From the NCBI GenBank assembly GCA_018389105.1, contig JACATO010000095.1, forward strand, positions 1,609,501 through 1,673,500: 64,000 nt of DNA, given 5' to 3'. How positions within the stretch are numbered: the first letter of the stretch is position 1; the number at the start of each line of letters is the position of its first letter. The notes under the pieces were generated by a model. That model did not search any database, was not told the origin of the DNA, and was given only the letters and a program-made list of their open reading frames with translations. This DNA is from Nautilus pompilius (Eukaryota > Mollusca > Cephalopoda > Nautilida > Nautilidae). The translations under genes were made by a program, and so were the position numbers. Shown here piece after piece: positions 61,340 to 64,000 of the stretch.

Positions 61340-64000
61340 TTAAGTGGTTTGCAGTGATAGATCAGCCTGACTAATGACACTATCACATTATACTTGAATG
61401 GATATTACCTTTCTTAATATATTTGAACTTGCAAAAATAACTACTTTTTGAAAAGGTGGACAGTTTATACACTGGGTTGTTGTCAAGGGATTTCTGAATT
61501 GTCTTATTAAAAGCTGCATTTGCACCAAGGATTATAGGAACTAAGTTTATCGTGTACTGCTACACGTGTCTGCACTCAGTAATGATGATAAATCTTTAAT
61601 AAATTTTCTGTTTCTAGTAGTTTCTTTCTCAATTGAATTTGGTGTGTGGTTGTATGTAGCCGTAGAACTCATGGCTTTCATGCACATACTTTGGTCAGTT
61701 TCTGCATCAACAGCAAAATGCTAAAACTGTTGAATGCATAACAATTGGACCTCACTTCAGCAGGTTTTCTGGTGATTATATAAATCATTGATTTTTGTTA
61801 AAAATCAAATTTCACTTAATTGCAATTTTTACATTTTTTATTATACAGACATTTTTAAGAGCATGAGCAATAAAGCAATCAGTAATTAATGATGGAAAAA
61901 TTAACTAGCCAAGGTGTCACTGCACATCTAGTTTACTCTAATGACACATTAGAAAAAATTTCTATCTGTTCATTTGCAGCTATTATACATCAATTAAAAA
62001 TAAAATGGAATAGCAATAAAAGGTTTGATTGAGGAGGGGTGGGCAACCTTTTAATGAATGCCTCATGTTTGTGCAGTCTCTAACTTTACTGAGGTCTGGC
62101 AGCAATGAATCAGCATATTATTATTCTACGATGCCCAGTAATTCAGAATTAATAGATTTTCTGTAAAATAAAGAGTTATCATACTTTGAATTCTCTTTTA
62201 TTTATTTTCCCCTTAGATAGTTTTTGTATTAATACCAGTCAATGTTCACTTTAAAAGGAACATTTTGTTATAGTACTACTATTTAATTTTTAAATCGATG
62301 TAATTATTAGTTTTAAGAAGAATGAATGTCATGAAAGTTTTGGACACCCAGAATATTCTTTTCATTCAATTTTTAACGGGTTTTTCTGCTGGAAATTTGG
62401 GTGGAATGTTTGTGTTTTAAATAGTTGTGTATGTAGTGAGGTCTTTAAAAAAAGATCATGGTGAAGAGATGCCAAAGTCAGATTGTACAGCAGAGTATTG
62501 TATTACTTTCATTGTTGGGTTAAGATGGTTCATAACATATTTGAGATGAGGCTGAGAAAATTTCATGAAATATGTTTGGTAAAAATTCAGACTTATCTAA
62601 AACTTAACTTAGAAAATAGCTCAAAGGCTCAGTTTATCTGAATTAGTCCTTTACATGTTCTGCATGAAGTTGTAACTTATCTGCTAATGTTCACAAATTT
62701 GTATCTAGTAGCAATCAGAAAATAATCTAAAGACTCAGAACTTTGCCATAACCAATGATCAGAAAATATTTCAAATGATTAAAAATTTTTTAAAAAAAAT
62801 TAAAATCAAGGCTAAAAACGGTTGACATCATTAAGGAAACAAAAAAACCCCAGTATTTTAAAGGGGGTCTTACATGCTTGGATCTGATGGTAGCTCATGC
62901 CTATTAATTTTATTTTTTCTCCAAACCACCACCACTTGTTGGACATATCAGTTAGTGTAGTCACTACAATATTGAGTGAAAGATTAGCTTCTTTCCATGA
63001 CTGTTGCTGAATAATTTCTCACATGGCTTATATATGTTCAGTTTATCACAAAGTCCAGCACATGAGTATATACATTTATTTACAAAGCAGACAAAATATT
63101 TTCTGTATGTCTAATGGTTTTAAAGGCATCATAGGCTGTCTACTATGTATAAGAATGCTCTCTAACACAATTAATCATACAAATACTTTTCTTTAGAAAA
63201 AATTAGGTAGAACATTTCAAAGTTTAATGAGAATAAAAAAAAAACAAAATAGCATAATAAGTAACAAGGAAAGAAGAAGGAAATATATACAGAACCTGCA
63301 ATATTAAAAAAAAAGTGCCCATCCTCAGTTAAAAAAACAACAATACCTCAAAAGTAGGGAAATATGCAATTAAAAGTTAATAATTTGAAGTCTGAAATCA
63401 CTAGAGGATCTGACCATTCTTCTGTCATCCAAAGGTAATTGATATACAAGTTTGTGACAACAACAAATGAAATTAGAAAATTTAAATAAAATGACAGTTA
63501 TATGGACATTCAGAGCAGTCCTGTATGTATCTAGAGAAAAAGATCTAACGGGCAGATAATTGTGCATGGTACTGTATGTATAATCAGATATTGCTGGTTT
63601 TGAAAGTTTTTTATTGCAAGCATGACTGGGTGAACCACTGAACTAGCCATAAACAGTCTCTTATTTGGTTTAGTCATCTTTTCTTTTCCCCCCGGTTCAT
63701 TAAGGACCCCCCCCAGACATCTTTTGTATTCTAGATTTTGGCAATGTTTGTTAGTACCCATGGATTTTTTTTTCTCAAAAATGTGCATCAATCAATTGTC
63801 TTTCACTTAAAAGCATCTTTACTGCTTTTATTGGTTTTTCTAACATAAAAAAGCAGCATTTGTGTGTTCCATGATCAGGAACACTATCAAATCTTCTCTC
63901 TGTGATCTACTCTATAAATAGCAATTTTTTTGAAAACTTTTGAAGTTACTCGACAATTTTCAAAGAAACATTGCCGAATAAAGTGGGATTTTGTTGTATA
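61340..64000. other. Non-coding AT-rich stretch
   Basis: No genes were recognised. Near 62037-62053 the words GGGGTGGGCAACCTTTT resemble a hAT-type terminus, but no matching second end was found. Confidence 0.45.

Noticed and set aside
62030..62160. hAT-like terminus GGGGTGGGCAACCTTTT
   Set aside because: No complementary second end, target duplication or transposase fragment was found nearby.

Overview
The window reads as non-coding DNA from an animal nuclear genome. It is AT-rich by eye, CpG is scarce, and there are many T/A homopolymers and CA/TG microsatellites. I see no bacterial-style gene packing, no rRNA or tRNA gene, no CRISPR array and no long intact reading frame. The transposon mix is typical of a metazoan: Hsmar1-type mariner, Tigger/pogo, ZBED5/FAM200-type hAT, FLYWCH-MULE, piggyBac, a Jockey/I-like LINE with RNase H, and tRNA-derived SINEs. 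Together with hairpin-rich GC islands this fits a mollusc, possibly a cephalopod. That assignment is inference and is not proven by any one feature. The stretch is most easily read as deep intron or intergenic space.

Layout from left to right. At 0.9-1.1 kb lies a SINE remnant. At 1.14-3.56 kb is a minus-strand, 5'-truncated LINE with recognisable endonuclease, reverse transcriptase and RNase H pieces and an A-tail. From 3.6 to 23.6 kb there is mostly featureless AT-rich sequence with microsatellites, some strong palindromes and one candidate conserved block near 12.5-12.8 kb. A second SINE copy lies at 23.7-23.9 kb and an unknown repeat at 24.3-25.0 kb, with a diverged sister copy at 58.8-59.5 kb. 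A complete but dead mariner occupies 25.59-26.84 kb. A 232-bp MITE with perfect 34-bp inverted repeats lies at 29.65-29.88 kb. A MULE with a recently broken FLYWCH/MULE transposase occupies 31.56-33.48 kb, followed by a third SINE copy. A hAT element with a perfect 8-bp target duplication lies at 40.17-41.27 kb. A GC-rich chain of at least six hairpins lies at 43.68-43.88 kb. An internally deleted Tigger (44.27-44.93 kb), an internally deleted mariner (47.53-48.18 kb) and a piggyBac relic (49.56-50.79 kb) follow.

No host gene can be stated with confidence. Two short plus-strand stretches look like exons carrying a start codon and a signal-peptide-like segment. Each is preceded by a polypyrimidine-AG acceptor and ends at a phase-1 GT donor (46286-46384 and 61256-61332). 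The first acceptor is fused directly to a second donor consensus (AG|GTAAGT), the arrangement of a recursive splice site. If a host gene crosses this window, it most likely runs on the plus strand.

The most interesting items are the recursive-splice-site exon, the hairpin-chain element with apparent compensatory changes between two of its hairpins, two miRNA-precursor-like foldbacks (one inside the hAT element), and the well-bounded transposon insertions.
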